A stretch of DNA of 64,000 bases from Phenylobacterium glaciei. Its GTDB lineage: Bacteria > Pseudomonadota > Alphaproteobacteria > Caulobacterales > Caulobacteraceae. The stretch is from assembly GCF_016772415.1 (NCBI RefSeq), contig NZ_JAGSGD010000001.1, positions 2,443,501 to 2,507,500 on the forward strand, read 5' to 3'. A program made the translations under genes and the position numbers. Below, piece by piece: positions 9,220 to 19,055 of the stretch; within the stretch, counting starts at the first letter, position 1, and every line of letters starts with the position of its first letter. The notes below the pieces were generated by a model. It did not search any database. It saw nothing but the letters and a program-made list of their open reading frames with translations, and was not told the DNA's origin.

Positions 9220-10693
9220 TTCACCCGGTCGCCAGGCCGCCGTCATCGACCTGGGTTCGAACTCCGTCCGTCTGGTGATCTACCGGCTGGAAGGCCGGGC
9301 GATCTGGACGGTCTTCAACGAAAAGGCCCTGGCCGGCCTTGGCCGTGACCTGCCCACCACGGGCCGCCTGTCTCCCGACGGCATAGAGACCGCGATGGCG
9401 GCCATGCGCCGGTTCCGCGCCGTGCTGGATGGCCTGAACGCGTCGGAAATCATGGTGGTGGCCACCGCCGCGGCCCGCGACGCCGTCGATGGCCGGCACT
9501 TCCTGGACCGCGTCCAGGAGGAGACGGGCCTGCGGGTCCGCATCCTCTCCGGCGAGGAAGAGGCCCGCTACGCCGCCCTTGGCGTGATCGCCGGCCAGCC
9601 CGACGCCCACGGCGTGGTGGGCGACCTCGGCGGCTCCAGCCTGGAGCTCATCCGCCTGGAGAATGGCCAGTCCGGCGACGGGATCACCCTGCCGCTCGGG
9701 CCCTTTTCCCTGGGCGCGCCACGGCCCTTGGACGTGGACAAGACCCGCAAGCGCGTCGACGCCGCCCTGGCCCTGCTGGGCCAGCGCTTCGCCACCCCTC
9801 AGTTTCAGGCGGTAGGCGGCGCCTGGCGCAACCTCGCCCTGCTGCACATGATCATGGCCGACTATCCCCTGCGGGTGGCCCACCAGTATGAGATGACCCG
9901 CGCCGACGCCCAGGATGTCGCCCGCTTTGTCAGCCGCCAGTCCCGCGGCTCCCTGGAACGCATTCAGGGCCTGTCGAAGAAGCGGTTCGACACCCTGCCC
10001 TATTCGGCCCTGGTGCTGGACGCCCTGATCGAGCGCATGGGGGTCGAGAAGGTGGTGATCTCGGCCTATGGCCTGCGCGAGGGCTTGCTACTGGAGGCCA
10101 TGTCGCCCGAGGAACGCGCTCGCGACCCCTTGATCGAGGGCTGCGAGGCCCTGACCGCCGTCCGTGGCCTGTCCCACGACCTGGGCCTGGCCCTGGAGAC
10201 CTGGCTGACCCGGGCTTTCGCCCAGCTGCCGCCGGTGTTCGGCGAGCGGGATCCCATCCTCGCCGCCGCGGCCTGCCGCCTGGCCGACCTCGGCGCACGC
10301 CTGCACCCCGATCACCGCGCGGACCTCGCCTTCGACCAGGTGCTGCGCGCGCCCATCGCCGGCATGACCCATGCCGAGCGGGCCTTCCTGGCCTGCGTCG
10401 CCTTCGCCCGCCATTCCAGCGCCCCCACGACACCGGAGCCCGACACCATCGCCAAGGTGCTGTCCCCCGAACGCCGCCAGCGGGCCCGCGCCCTGGGCGC
10501 AGCGGTGCGCCTGGGCTGCGACCTCTCTGGCCGCAACGCCACCCTGCTGTCCCACGCCCGCCTGGTGATCGACGGAGGTCGCCTGAGCCTCATCGCTGAG
10601 CCTGCCTGGCGCGACATGCTGCTGGGCGAACAGACCGCCAAACGCGCCGCCACGCTCGCCCAGGCGCTGAAACTCAAACTCGAAATGGCCTGA
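9200..10693 (+). CDS. ppx: Exopolyphosphatase, Ppx/GppA family
   Basis: A 497-residue Ppx/GppA phosphatase that removes terminal phosphate from polyphosphate or pppGpp. Visible actin-fold motifs are [17 protein letters not shown] (phosphate 1 loop), [14 protein letters not shown] with the catalytic Glu, and [15 protein letters not shown] (phosphate 2). The C-terminal half is a helical HD-like region (residues about 310-490), as in long Ppx proteins. It starts inside the last codons of ppk, implying translational coupling. A true exopolyphosphatase role is favoured by the ppk neighbour over a GppA role. Confidence 0.92.
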   Translation: MWPRTDSSPGRQAAVIDLGSNSVRLVIYRLEGRAIWTVFNEKALAGLGRDLPTTGRLSPDGIETAMAAMRRFRAVLDGLNASEIMVVATAAARDAVDGRHFLDRVQEETGLRVRILSGEEEARYAALGVIAGQPDAHGVVGDLGGSSLELIRLENGQSGDGITLPLGPFSLGAPRPLDVDKTRKRVDAALALLGQRFATPQFQAVGGAWRNLALLHMIMADYPLRVAHQYEMTRADAQDVARFVSRQSRGSLERIQGLSKKRFDTLPYSALVLDALIERMGVEKVVISAYGLREGLLLEAMSPEERARDPLIEGCEALTAVRGLSHDLGLALETWLTRAFAQLPPVFGERDPILAAAACRLADLGARLHPDHRADLAFDQVLRAPIAGMTHAERAFLACVAFARHSSAPTTPEPDTIAKVLSPERRQRARALGAAVRLGCDLSGRNATLLSHARLVIDGGRLSLIAEPAWRDMLLGEQTAKRAATLAQALKLKLEMA

Positions 10694-10695
10694 CC

Positions 10696-11682
10696 ATGCA
10701 GCTCCTGCTCTCCGCCGCCGCCTATGAGCGCGTGAAGACCCGCATCGCCCCCTTCGTCGGCGACCTGGACATCATCACCCTGGCGGGGCCCGAGAGCTTC
10801 CAGCGGGGCGGTCAGGACATCAGTCCCGACGAGGTCGATCCCGAGATCGTCTGGACCACGCTGGACGCCTATGGCGGCGGCCTGCTGCCGACCCTGATGG
10901 GGCGAATCCTCAAGGGCTCGAAGACCCAGTGGATGCAGACCTTCAACGCCGGCATCGACGCGCCGATCTTCAAGTCGGTGATGGCCAAGGGCGTGCGGCT
11001 GTCCAAGAGCAACGCCCAGGCCGTGGCCATCGCCGAATACGTCCTGTCCCACGCGCTCGCCCTCATCGCCCCCATCGCCGCCCAGCGGGATCTGCAGGCG
11101 AAGAAGGAATGGAAGTCGACGCCATATCGCGAGGTCAGCCAGACCCGCTGGACCCTGGTGGGCGCCGGCGCCATCGGCACGGAGATCGCGCGACGCGCCA
11201 AGGCCTTCGGCGTGCACCTGACTGTCGTGCGCCATAGCGACAAGCCGGCCGAGATGGCCGACGCCACGATCACCATGGCCGGCCTGCCCCAGGTCCTGCC
11301 GGAGAGCGATGTCGTGGTCCTGGCCTGCGCCCTCAATGACGACACCCGCGACATGGCCAATGACGCCTTCTTCGCCGCCATGAAGCCCGGCTCGATCCTG
11401 ATCAATATAGGCCGCGGCGGTCTTGTGGACGAGGAGGCCCTCAAGCGCGGCCTGGACGCCGGCAAGCCCGGCTACGCCGTGCTGGACGTCTTCCAGGTGG
11501 AGCCCCTGCCCGCCGACAACTGGATGTGGGAGCACCCCAAGGTGCGGATCAGCGCCCACACCTCCAACTCGGGCCAGGGCACCCCGGCGCGCGGCGATCA
11601 GTTGTTCGTCGACAACCTGAAGCGCTTCTTGTCCGGCGAGCCGCTGATCAACGAGGCCTCCCCCGCCGAGGTGGGACTCTAG
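10696..11682 (+). CDS. D-isomer-specific 2-hydroxyacid dehydrogenase
   Basis: A 328-residue NAD-dependent 2-hydroxyacid dehydrogenase. The Rossmann motif is VGAGAIGTEIARR (about residues 152-164), and the catalytic Arg, Glu and His are visible in NIGRGGLVDE, FQVEPLP and ISAHTSN. The first 100 residues form the split substrate domain. The substrate (glyoxylate, hydroxypyruvate or a longer 2-keto acid) is not predictable. It begins 2 nt after the ppx stop, so it is probably the last gene of the hdaA-ppk-ppx transcript. Confidence 0.88.
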   Translation: MQLLLSAAAYERVKTRIAPFVGDLDIITLAGPESFQRGGQDISPDEVDPEIVWTTLDAYGGGLLPTLMGRILKGSKTQWMQTFNAGIDAPIFKSVMAKGVRLSKSNAQAVAIAEYVLSHALALIAPIAAQRDLQAKKEWKSTPYREVSQTRWTLVGAGAIGTEIARRAKAFGVHLTVVRHSDKPAEMADATITMAGLPQVLPESDVVVLACALNDDTRDMANDAFFAAMKPGSILINIGRGGLVDEEALKRGLDAGKPGYAVLDVFQVEPLPADNWMWEHPKVRISAHTSNSGQGTPARGDQLFVDNLKRFLSGEPLINEASPAEVGL

Positions 11683-12081
11683 GGGAGCGCCCATAGCAAG
11701 AGGGCGACACGTCGGTTGCCCGACATGCCGCCCTCTCATCCAGATCCCTTGCGGGAGCTGCGCCTCCAAGGTCGGTCGTCGCGTCGCTTTGCAGGTCGCC
11801 CTGCGCCGCTTCCCTTCGACCGGTCCGGACTGGTCGCTGTCGGGTCGCCCCGTCAGCCCCTTGCCTGGAACCTCCTGCCCGCCTGGCGATCCGGTTTCCC
11901 GGGTCCCCCGCGCCGCAGTCCCTCTCGGCCTCATGACGGTGTGCCCATCCCGCAGATCCGGCAAGCGTCGTTTCCGCAGGCTCGGTGGGCAGTCGGTGCA
12001 TAAGCGGTGGGGGATTTGTGGAACGCGATCAGCAAGCCGCGACGCCGCAAGGCGTACGAACAATCCACCGTTTCTTGAAGA
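11683..12081. other. 399-bp GC-rich gap without a credible gene; possible structured RNA
   Basis: No frame here looks like a protein: the open frames are arginine/proline-rich and lack ribosome binding sites. The stretch holds several inverted repeats: AGAGGGCG (11699-11706) with CGCCCTCT closing a long imperfect stem just after the upstream stop, a near-perfect 20-bp palindrome around 11817-11836, and short stems including CCGG-GAAA-CCGG read on the minus strand. I compared it by eye with RNase P RNA, tmRNA, SRP RNA and 6S RNA and matched none. The first stem could serve as a terminator for the upstream gene, though it lacks a T run. Confidence 0.35.
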
Positions 12082-12480
12082 TCAGGCCTCGACGACCTGC
12101 TTGCCGACCGGGGCCAGCGAGATCACCGCCAGCTTGACGTGCTGCAGGGCGAAGGGGATGCCGATGATGGTGATCGCAAGGCCGAAGGCCAGCACCAGGT
12201 GATGCAGGGCCAGGTACCAGCCGCCCAGAACAAACCAAACCACGTTCATTACAAAGCCAAGCGGCCCAGTGCCCAGATCCTCGCGTCCGCTGTGCAGGTC
12301 GCGCGCCACCACCTGCCGCCCGAAGGGCCAGGCGCTGAACCCGGCGATCCGAAAGGCGGCGAAGGCCCAGGGCAGGCCCACGATGGTGATCGCCAGCAGC
12401 ACGCCCGACAGCATCCACAGCAGGGCCGAGACGAACCCGCCCAGCACGAACCAGAGGATGTTGAGGATCAGGCGCAGCAT
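12082..12480 (-). CDS. YccF-domain inner-membrane protein
   Basis: A 132-residue protein made of two copies of the YccF (DUF307) unit: NILWFVLGGFVSALLW...ITIVGLPWAFAAFRIA, then NVVWFVLGGWYLALHH...ITIIGIPFALQHVKLA. Each copy has two hydrophobic segments, giving about four transmembrane helices. The function of the family is not established. The ATG overlaps the stop of rnd by one base, so it is probably translated from the rnd message. Confidence 0.88.
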   Translation of the reverse strand: MLRLILNILWFVLGGFVSALLWMLSGVLLAITIVGLPWAFAAFRIAGFSAWPFGRQVVARDLHSGREDLGTGPLGFVMNVVWFVLGGWYLALHHLVLAFGLAITIIGIPFALQHVKLAVISLAPVGKQVVEA

Positions 12481-13661
12481 TATTCCGCCGCGTTGGCCTT
12501 GGGCGCGCGTCGCACCTCGACCACCCGCACCCGGGTTCCGTCCAGCACCAGGGCCAGTTCGCCGCGCTTCAGCTTCAGGGCGTCCTCGCCGAACGCCTCG
12601 CGGCGCCAGCCGACGAGGGCCGGGGTCTTGGCGTTGTCGTCATTGGCGATCTGTTCCAGATCCGAGACCGTGGCGATCAGCTTCGACGCCACGCCGGAGT
12701 CTTCGGCCCGCGCCTTCAGCAACACCTTCAGCAACTCCACCACGGCGCCGGCGGCCGGCGAGGCGGAAACCTTGCTGCGCTCGATCACCGGGGCGTAGGC
12801 GTCCGGGTCCTTCAAGGCTTCCTTGATGGCGTCCAGCAGGTCCGGGCCGAAGCGTGAGCCGGAAAATCCCTTGGGCACCGACCTCATCCGGTCGATGGCG
12901 CCGGCGTCCGTCGGCGCCTGGGTCGCCAGTTCGTCGATGGCCTCGTCCTTCAGGATGCGACCACGCGGCTGGTCGCGCTGCTGGGCGGTGCGCTCGCGCC
13001 AGGCGGCGACGGCCTTGTAGACGGCGAGGTATTTCGAGGTATGCCGGCGCGGCTTCAGCCGCTTCCAGGCGTTCTCCGGCTCCACGTCGTAGATGGCGGG
13101 ATCGCAGAGGTTCTGCATCTCGTCGTGCACCCAGGCCAGCCGGCCTTCTTTTTCCAGCCGCGCCTTGAGCATCGGATACAGCGCCGCAAGGTGGGTCACG
13201 TCGGCCAGGGCATAGGTCAGCTGGGCCTCGGAAAGCGGCCTCCGGGCCCAGTCAGTGAAGCGGCTGGACTTGTCCAACTCGATCTTCAGCATCTGCCGGA
13301 CTAGGGCGTCATATGCGATCTGCTCGCCATAGCCCGCCGCCATCCCAGCCACTTGCGTGTCGAAAAGAGGCTTGGGCATCGCCTTGAGATTATTGAAAAT
13401 TTCAACATCCTGACGGGCCGCGTGGAACACCTTCTCGATGCTCTCATCGCGAAGGATCTCCAGGAACGGTTCCAGGTCCAGGCCCTCGGCCAGGGGATCG
13501 ATAACGCACTCGGCGTTGGGGGCGGCGGCCTGGATCAGACAGAGCTTGGGCCAGTAGGTCGTCTCGCGCATGAACTCGGTGTCCACGGCGACGAAAGGCT
13601 GGCCTTTGATTTTGTCACAGTACGCCGCCAGTTCGGCGGTGGTTGTAATCGGCGTCATCAA
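12480..13661 (-). CDS. rnd: Ribonuclease D
   Basis: A 393-residue DEDDy 3'-5' exoribonuclease involved in tRNA 3'-end maturation. Exo I is VAVDTEF with D27 and E29; Exo II is [11 protein letters not shown]; Exo III is YALADVTHL with the Tyr of the DEDDy class. A HRDC domain covers about residues 200-290 ([20 protein letters not shown] is typical). Two adjacent Met codons make the exact start ambiguous by one residue. It is divergent from purM across 68 bp. Confidence 0.93.
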   Translation of the reverse strand: MMTPITTTAELAAYCDKIKGQPFVAVDTEFMRETTYWPKLCLIQAAAPNAECVIDPLAEGLDLEPFLEILRDESIEKVFHAARQDVEIFNNLKAMPKPLFDTQVAGMAAGYGEQIAYDALVRQMLKIELDKSSRFTDWARRPLSEAQLTYALADVTHLAALYPMLKARLEKEGRLAWVHDEMQNLCDPAIYDVEPENAWKRLKPRRHTSKYLAVYKAVAAWRERTAQQRDQPRGRILKDEAIDELATQAPTDAGAIDRMRSVPKGFSGSRFGPDLLDAIKEALKDPDAYAPVIERSKVSASPAAGAVVELLKVLLKARAEDSGVASKLIATVSDLEQIANDDNAKTPALVGWRREAFGEDALKLKRGELALVLDGTRVRVVEVRRAPKANAAE

Positions 13662-13729
13662 TTAGCTATAGCCCCGCGCACGCCCGAGTCTGCAACCCCG
13701 GTGGCGAATTTCTTGAGGCCTATTTCTTC

Positions 13730-14755
<1,026 letters not shown>

Positions 14756-14785
14756 GCGCCTCCATCTGGCCACACAACTGTCGGG

Positions 14786-14800
14786 TTAACGACAAGTTAC
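14786..14800. promoter_or_regulatory. Candidate CtrA-binding box
   Basis: TTAA-N7-TTAC at 14786-14800 differs by one base from the TTAA-N7-TTAA consensus for the Caulobacter cell-cycle regulator CtrA, and lies about 75 bp upstream of the small gene at 14873. Short A/T-rich boxes occur by chance, though less so in DNA this GC-rich. Confidence 0.35.
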
Positions 14801-14872
14801 GGGAAATAAAGGATCTTTTTCGGAACCCATCCTCGTCCCTGGGTCTTACCCCTACCAGGAATTGAGGATGTG

Positions 14873-15067
14873 ATGACCCGCGAACAACAGATCGACCAGG
14901 AGGCGCGTGACCTCTGGCAGGCCCTGAAGGGCGGCTTGCCGCCCGCCGGTCTGCGCGGGTCGGCTTTGATTGACGCCCTGATCAGCGGGGCTGACCTCGC
15001 CAGCTACGAACGCCTGCACTCGCCCTTCTTGCGCGACAGCCAGATCCATCGCCCGGGCGCCCGCTAG
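14873..15067 (+). CDS. Small hypothetical protein (64 aa)
   Basis: A short, mostly helical, soluble protein (MTREQQIDQEARDLWQALKG at the start) with no recognised domain. GAGGA at 14864-14868 gives good spacing to ATG 14873; a GTG at 14870 is possible. It has its own upstream gap of 117 bp with a CtrA-like box, so it may be cell-cycle regulated. Its stop overlaps the convergent enoyl-CoA hydratase gene by 4 bp. Confidence 0.6.
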   Translation: MTREQQIDQEARDLWQALKGGLPPAGLRGSALIDALISGADLASYERLHSPFLRDSQIHRPGAR

Positions 15068-15843
15068 ACCCCCCGGAAGCTCGGCGTCCGCTTCTGGTTG
15101 AAAGACGCCACACCCTCCCGCCGATCTTCGGTGGTGAAGAGATGGTTGTAGGCCTCCAACTCCAGCGCCATGGCCTCGTCCAGCGGCAGCACGGCTCCGC
15201 CCCGCACCACCCGTTTCAAGGCCCGCACCGACAACGGCGCCTTCGACGCGATCAGGGCCGCGCGCTCCAGCACCTTGGGCAGAAGCTCCTCGGGTGCGCA
15301 CACCCGGTTGACGATCCCCACCGCCAGAGCCTCGGCCGCATCGACGGGCGCACCGCTCATCAGCAATTCCGCCGCCCGCCGTTCGCCCACCGCCCGGGTC
15401 AGCAGCTGGGTGCCGCCCAGGCCCGGGATGATCCCCAGCCCGGCCTCCGGGAGCCCCATCCGCGCCGTCTCCGAGGCCCAGGCGAAGTCGCAGGCCAGCG
15501 CCATCTCCGCCCCGCCGCCCATGGCTGCGCCATTGACCGCCGCGATCACCGGGAAGGGACAGGCCAGCTGTGCGCGGATCATGTCCTCAAACAGCCTGTG
15601 CTGCGCGCCCCAGGCCGCATCGGTCATGCCGTCGCGCTCCTTGAGGTCCGCGCCGGCGCAGAAGAACCGTCCCGCCCCGGTCAGCACCACGGCGCGCACC
15701 TGCTCGTCACCTATGATCCGCATCCACAGGGCCAGCAGTTCGCGGCCCATGGCGGTGTTCAGCGAATTGGCCGCCTCGGGCCGCGACAGGGTGACCACCA
15801 GCAGGCCTGGGGCTGTCTCCTCAACGGCGATGGTCTGGTTCAT
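15064..15843 (-). CDS. Enoyl-CoA hydratase/isomerase family protein
   Basis: A 259-residue crotonase-fold protein. The oxyanion-hole segments are visible: CAGADLKERDG (about residues 62-72) and NGAAMGGGAEMALACDFAWA (about 104-123), and the acid loop PEAGLGIIPGLGGTQLLTR has Glu at the usual catalytic position. It lacks the other catalytic Glu of classical hydratases in an obvious form, so it could hydrate, isomerise or hydrolyse. Last gene of the acyl-CoA set; its ATG overlaps the CoA-transferase stop. Confidence 0.87.
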   Translation of the reverse strand: MNQTIAVEETAPGLLVVTLSRPEAANSLNTAMGRELLALWMRIIGDEQVRAVVLTGAGRFFCAGADLKERDGMTDAAWGAQHRLFEDMIRAQLACPFPVIAAVNGAAMGGGAEMALACDFAWASETARMGLPEAGLGIIPGLGGTQLLTRAVGERRAAELLMSGAPVDAAEALAVGIVNRVCAPEELLPKVLERAALIASKAPLSVRALKRVVRGGAVLPLDEAMALELEAYNHLFTTEDRREGVASFNQKRTPSFRGV

Positions 15844-17063
15844 TTGCCCTCCGGTCCGGCGACGATCTTCGCGTCATGCAGCCGGGCGATCTCGCCGCTC
15901 GACATGCGCAAAACCTCGGCCAGCACCTCGTCGGTATGCTGACCGAGCTTCGGCGCCGGCTTCACGTCGCCGCGCGCGTCCTGTGGAATCGTGGCCATGG
16001 CCCCTGGCGCCGGATAGCTCAGCCCGCTGGGGTGAGCCACATCCTGGAACACCGGATTGGCCTTAAAGAGGCGCGGGTCCTCCAGCGCCGCCTCCAGGGT
16101 CTGGTAGGCGCCCCAGGTCACCCCGCCGGCATCGAAGGCGGGCGTCAGCTCGGCGGCCGTCTTCGCGGCGAAGGCCCGCTCGAACAGCGGATAGAGTTTG
16201 GCCCTGTGGGTGAACCTCAGCCCCTCGTCGGTCGCGAAGGACACCCCCAGCTCGGCCTCGACGGCGGCGGCCTCGGCCACGATGCCCAGGGTCTCCAGCG
16301 CCTTGCTCCACTGCTTGGGCGTGATGGCCAGCAGCATCAGCTTCTGGCCGTCCTTCGTCGTGAAGTCGCGGCCGAACGCGCCATAGATGTCGTTGCCCAT
16401 CCGCGGCCGCTGATGGCCGGCCAGCATTGTCTCGGCGGTGAAGCCAAGATTGGCCATGGTGGCGGCCCCGATGTCCGACAACGGCGCGCGAATCTCGCGG
16501 CCGCCCTGCCCGCGCATCCGGGCCAGCAGGGCTGAGACCAGGGAGAAGGCGCAATAGGCCCCGGTCAGCAGGTCCCAGGCCGCCAGCACGTGGTTCACGG
16601 GCCGCTCGTCCCCCACCGGCCCGGTCATCAGCGGCAGGCCCAGCGCCGAGTTGATGGTGTAGTCCATGCCCTGAGACCCGTCGGCCCAGCCCATCACCCG
16701 CACGCAGATCAGGTCCGAGCGGAGCGCACTCAGCTTTTCGTAAGACAGGAAACCGTCCACCGGGAAGTTGGTGACGAACAGCCCGCCATCGTCGCCCGGC
16801 GCGGCCGCCAGCCGCTGGGCCAGTTCGCGGCCCTCGGGTCGGGCCAGGTCCAAGGCGACCGACAGCTTGCCCTTGTTCAGCCCCTCCCAGTAGAGGCTGT
16901 CGCCCCCCTCGGAGAGCGGCCAACGGCGGAAATCGGGCCCGCCGCCGATATTGTCGAAGCGGATCACCTGCGCGCCCATCTGGGCCAGGTACAGCCCGCA
17001 GGTCGGCCCCGCCACGAAGGCCGAGCCCTCCACCACCCGCAGGCCCTTCAGCAGATCGTACAT
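15840..17063 (-). CDS. CaiB/BaiF CoA-transferase family protein, resembles 2-methylfumaryl-CoA isomerase
   Basis: A 407-residue class III CoA-transferase. The N terminus LLKGLRVVEGSAFVAGPTCG, then VIRFDNIGGGPDFRRWP, YWEGLNKGKLSVALD and YGAFGRDF match, as I recall it, the Mct protein of the Chloroflexus 3-hydroxypropionate bicycle, which moves CoA within mesaconyl-CoA. The candidate catalytic Asp is in APLSDIGAAT. In this bacterium the true substrate is unknown; a C5 dicarboxylyl-CoA is only an inference. It sits between acyl-CoA dehydrogenase and enoyl-CoA hydratase genes on the same strand. Confidence 0.8.
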   Translation of the reverse strand: MYDLLKGLRVVEGSAFVAGPTCGLYLAQMGAQVIRFDNIGGGPDFRRWPLSEGGDSLYWEGLNKGKLSVALDLARPEGRELAQRLAAAPGDDGGLFVTNFPVDGFLSYEKLSALRSDLICVRVMGWADGSQGMDYTINSALGLPLMTGPVGDERPVNHVLAAWDLLTGAYCAFSLVSALLARMRGQGGREIRAPLSDIGAATMANLGFTAETMLAGHQRPRMGNDIYGAFGRDFTTKDGQKLMLLAITPKQWSKALETLGIVAEAAAVEAELGVSFATDEGLRFTHRAKLYPLFERAFAAKTAAELTPAFDAGGVTWGAYQTLEAALEDPRLFKANPVFQDVAHPSGLSYPAPGAMATIPQDARGDVKPAPKLGQHTDEVLAEVLRMSSGEIARLHDAKIVAGPEGK

Positions 17064-17071
17064 GCTCTACC

Positions 17072-17175
17072 GCTCGTCCCGGCGAAGGCCGGGATCCAGG
17101 TCATAGGTCACGGTCGCGACCAAGAAACCTAAATTCGGCTGATGAATCTGGGTCCCGGCCTTCGCCGGGATGAGC
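17072..17175. repeat. Palindromic intergenic repeat, family R1 (copy a)
   Basis: A 104-bp element with inverted ends: GCTCGTCCCGGCGAAGGCC at the left and GGCCTTCGCCGGGATGAGC at the right, each also containing an internal CCGGC-GAAG-GCCGG hairpin. The same ends occur at 57669-57794 and 58109-58234. It separates the acyl-CoA dehydrogenase from the CoA-transferase gene within one probable transcript. This copy has diverged (GTCCC, GGATCC) and has a different interior. Confidence 0.85.
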
Positions 17176-17191
17176 GGATTTTTGTTTCGCA

Positions 17192-18355
17192 TCAAAATGA
17201 CTTCGGCATGCCGAGCACGTGGGTGCCCACGTGGCTGAGGATCAGGTTCGTGGAGATCGGCGCCACCTGGTAGAGGCGGGTCTCGCGGAACTTGCGCTCG
17301 ATGTCGTATTCCTCGGCGAAGCCGAAACCGCCGTGGGTCTGCAGGCAGGTGTCGGCGGCGAACCACGACGCTTCTGAAGCGACCATCTTGGCCATGTTGG
17401 CCTCCGTCCCGCAGGGTTCGTCGGCGTCGAACATCGCCGCGGCCTTGTCCACCATCAGCGAGGCGGCGGTCATCTGGACGTGAGCCCGGGCGATGGGGAA
17501 CTGAACCCCCTGGTTCTGGCCGATCGGCCGGCCGAACACCTCGCGCTGCGTGGCGTAGGCGCTGGCCCGGTCGATGAAGAACTTGGCGTCGCCAATGCAC
17601 TCGGCCGCGATCAGAATCCGCTCGGCGTTCATGCCGTCCAGGATATAGCCGAAGCCCTTGCCCTCCTCGCCGATCAGGTTGGCGACGGGGACCTCCATGT
17701 TGTCGAAGAACAGCTCGGTGGTGGCGTGGTTCAGCATGGTGCGCACCGGCTTGATGGTCAGGCCATTTCCCACCGCCTCGCGCATGTCCACCAGCAGCAC
17801 GCTCATCCCGGCGGTCGGCTTGGCGGCGTCTTCGCGGGCCGTGGTACGGCACAGCAGGATCATCAGGTCGGAGTGCTCGGCCCGGCTGATCCACAGCTTC
17901 TGGCCGTTGACGATGTACGTGTCCCCCTCGCGCCGGGCGAAGGTGGAGATGCGGGTGGTGTCGGTGCCGGCGGTGGGCTCGGTGACCCCGAAGGCCTGCA
18001 GGCGCAGTTCGCCACTGGCGACCTTGGGCAGATAGGCCTGCTTCTGCACCTCGCTGCCGTGCCGCAGCAGGGCGCCCATGGTGTACATCTGGGCGTGGCA
18101 GGCGCCGCCGTTGCAGCCCGACCGGTGGATCTCCTCCAGCACAGCCGTGGCCGCCGCCAGGCCCAGGCCCGATCCGTCATACTCTTCGGGGATCAGCACC
18201 GACAGGAAGCCGGCCTCGGTCAGAGCCGTGACGAACTCGGTGGGATAGATGCGGTCGCGGTCGAGCGCCCGCCAATAGGCCCCCGGAAACTGCGCGCAGA
18301 GCCGGCGCACCGCCTCGCGGATCTCGGGGAAGCTCTCACCCGCTGCTACGCCCAC
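17192..18355 (-). CDS. Acyl-CoA dehydrogenase
   Basis: A 387-residue flavin acyl-CoA dehydrogenase. Family marks: IPEEYDGSGLGL, the FAD-binding FGVTEPTAGTDTT and YIVNGQKLWISRA, ERILIAAECIG, YATQREVFGRPIG, and LQTHGGFGFAEEYDIERKFR near the C terminus. The catalytic base cannot be fixed without alignment. Start is GTG 18355, seven bases after GGAGGG; that Shine-Dalgarno is inside the 3' arm of the hairpin following ndk. It leads a probable operon with the CoA-transferase and hydratase. Confidence 0.9.
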   Translation of the reverse strand: MGVAAGESFPEIREAVRRLCAQFPGAYWRALDRDRIYPTEFVTALTEAGFLSVLIPEEYDGSGLGLAAATAVLEEIHRSGCNGGACHAQMYTMGALLRHGSEVQKQAYLPKVASGELRLQAFGVTEPTAGTDTTRISTFARREGDTYIVNGQKLWISRAEHSDLMILLCRTTAREDAAKPTAGMSVLLVDMREAVGNGLTIKPVRTMLNHATTELFFDNMEVPVANLIGEEGKGFGYILDGMNAERILIAAECIGDAKFFIDRASAYATQREVFGRPIGQNQGVQFPIARAHVQMTAASLMVDKAAAMFDADEPCGTEANMAKMVASEASWFAADTCLQTHGGFGFAEEYDIERKFRETRLYQVAPISTNLILSHVGTHVLGMPKSF

Positions 18356-18356
18356 G

Positions 18357-18401
18357 AAAAAGCCCTCCCTGCGACCAGCCTTCGCTAGCGCATGGAGGGC
18401 T
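18357..18401 (-). terminator. Terminator-like hairpin after ndk whose 3' arm is the next gene's ribosome binding site
   Basis: Read on the minus strand, AGCCCTCC pairs with GGAGGGCT (8 bp), continued after one mismatch by TGCG/CGCA and an inner AGC/GCT with a CGAAG-type apex, followed by TTTTT. It fits an intrinsic terminator for ndk. GGAGGG of the 3' arm lies 7 nt before the GTG start of the acyl-CoA dehydrogenase, so the folded form should also hide that start. Confidence 0.6.
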
Positions 18402-18446
18402 CCTTGGAAACGGTGACGCAGGGTCCGCTAAGAGACCCGCCGTCGC

Positions 18447-18866
18447 TTAGCCAACGATGTCTTCGTCCTTGAAGAACTGGGCGATCTCGAGCTTGGCGTT
18501 GTCGGTGGAGTCCGAACCGTGCACCGAATTCTCGCCGACGTTCAGGGCGAACAGCTTGCGGATGGTGCCCTCGGCGGCCTGCTCGGGGTTGGTGGCGCCC
18601 ATGACTTCGCGATAGCGGGCCATGGCGTTGTCGCCTTCCAGAACCTGCACGACCACGGGGGCCGAGGTCATGGTCTCGACCAGTTCACCGTAGAAGGGAC
18701 GCTCGGCGTGGACTTCGTAGAACTTCTTGGCTTGGGCTTCGGTCATCTTGATCCGGCGCTGGGCGACTATGCGCAGGCCCGCGTCTTCGATCACCGCGTT
18801 GATCTTGCCGGTCAGGTTCCGCTTGGTGGCGTCCGGCTTGATGATCGAGAAGGTGCGTTCAGTCAT
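18447..18866 (-). CDS. ndk: Nucleoside diphosphate kinase
   Basis: A 139-residue enzyme of normal length that transfers phosphate from ATP to other (d)NDPs through a phosphohistidine. [14 protein letters not shown] at the start, the ERPFYGELV loop and NSVHGSDS with the active-site His at residue 116 are diagnostic. It ends in acidic KDEDIVG, common in alphaproteobacteria. A hairpin with a T run follows. Confidence 0.97.
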   Translation of the reverse strand: MTERTFSIIKPDATKRNLTGKINAVIEDAGLRIVAQRRIKMTEAQAKKFYEVHAERPFYGELVETMTSAPVVVQVLEGDNAMARYREVMGATNPEQAAEGTIRKLFALNVGENSVHGSDSTDNAKLEIAQFFKDEDIVG

Positions 18867-19055
18867 GGTCTTTGGCTTGTTCTTTGCAATCGTGGCGCGG
18901 CCGTCCGCGCCGAAGGGTGCGGGCTTATAGCCGCACCGGGTGACAGCGCCAAGGCAGGTTACGCGCGACGCAGGCGCCGACCTCTGTTATGCAGCGGCCG
19001 TCATCGGAGAGACGGTTGATGAGACCATAGTCAACGCCGCAAGCGAAGACGCGTC

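Noticed and set aside
9245-9265. GGTTCGAACTCC resembling a tRNA T arm
   Set aside because: It encodes the DLGSNS motif of ppx and no acceptor or anticodon stem surrounds it.
10312-12063. 583-codon open frame on the minus strand covering the ppx end, the dehydrogenase gene and the structured gap
   Set aside because: Its translation is low-complexity and antisense to well-supported genes; I treat it as a GC-rich shadow.
11683-12081. RNase P RNA, tmRNA, SRP RNA or 6S RNA in the non-coding gap
   Set aside because: I looked for GAGGAAAGTCC, a tmRNA tag-coding segment, TTCGA T-arm followed by CCA, and the SRP GGAAG-AGCAGCC core on both strands and found no adequate match.
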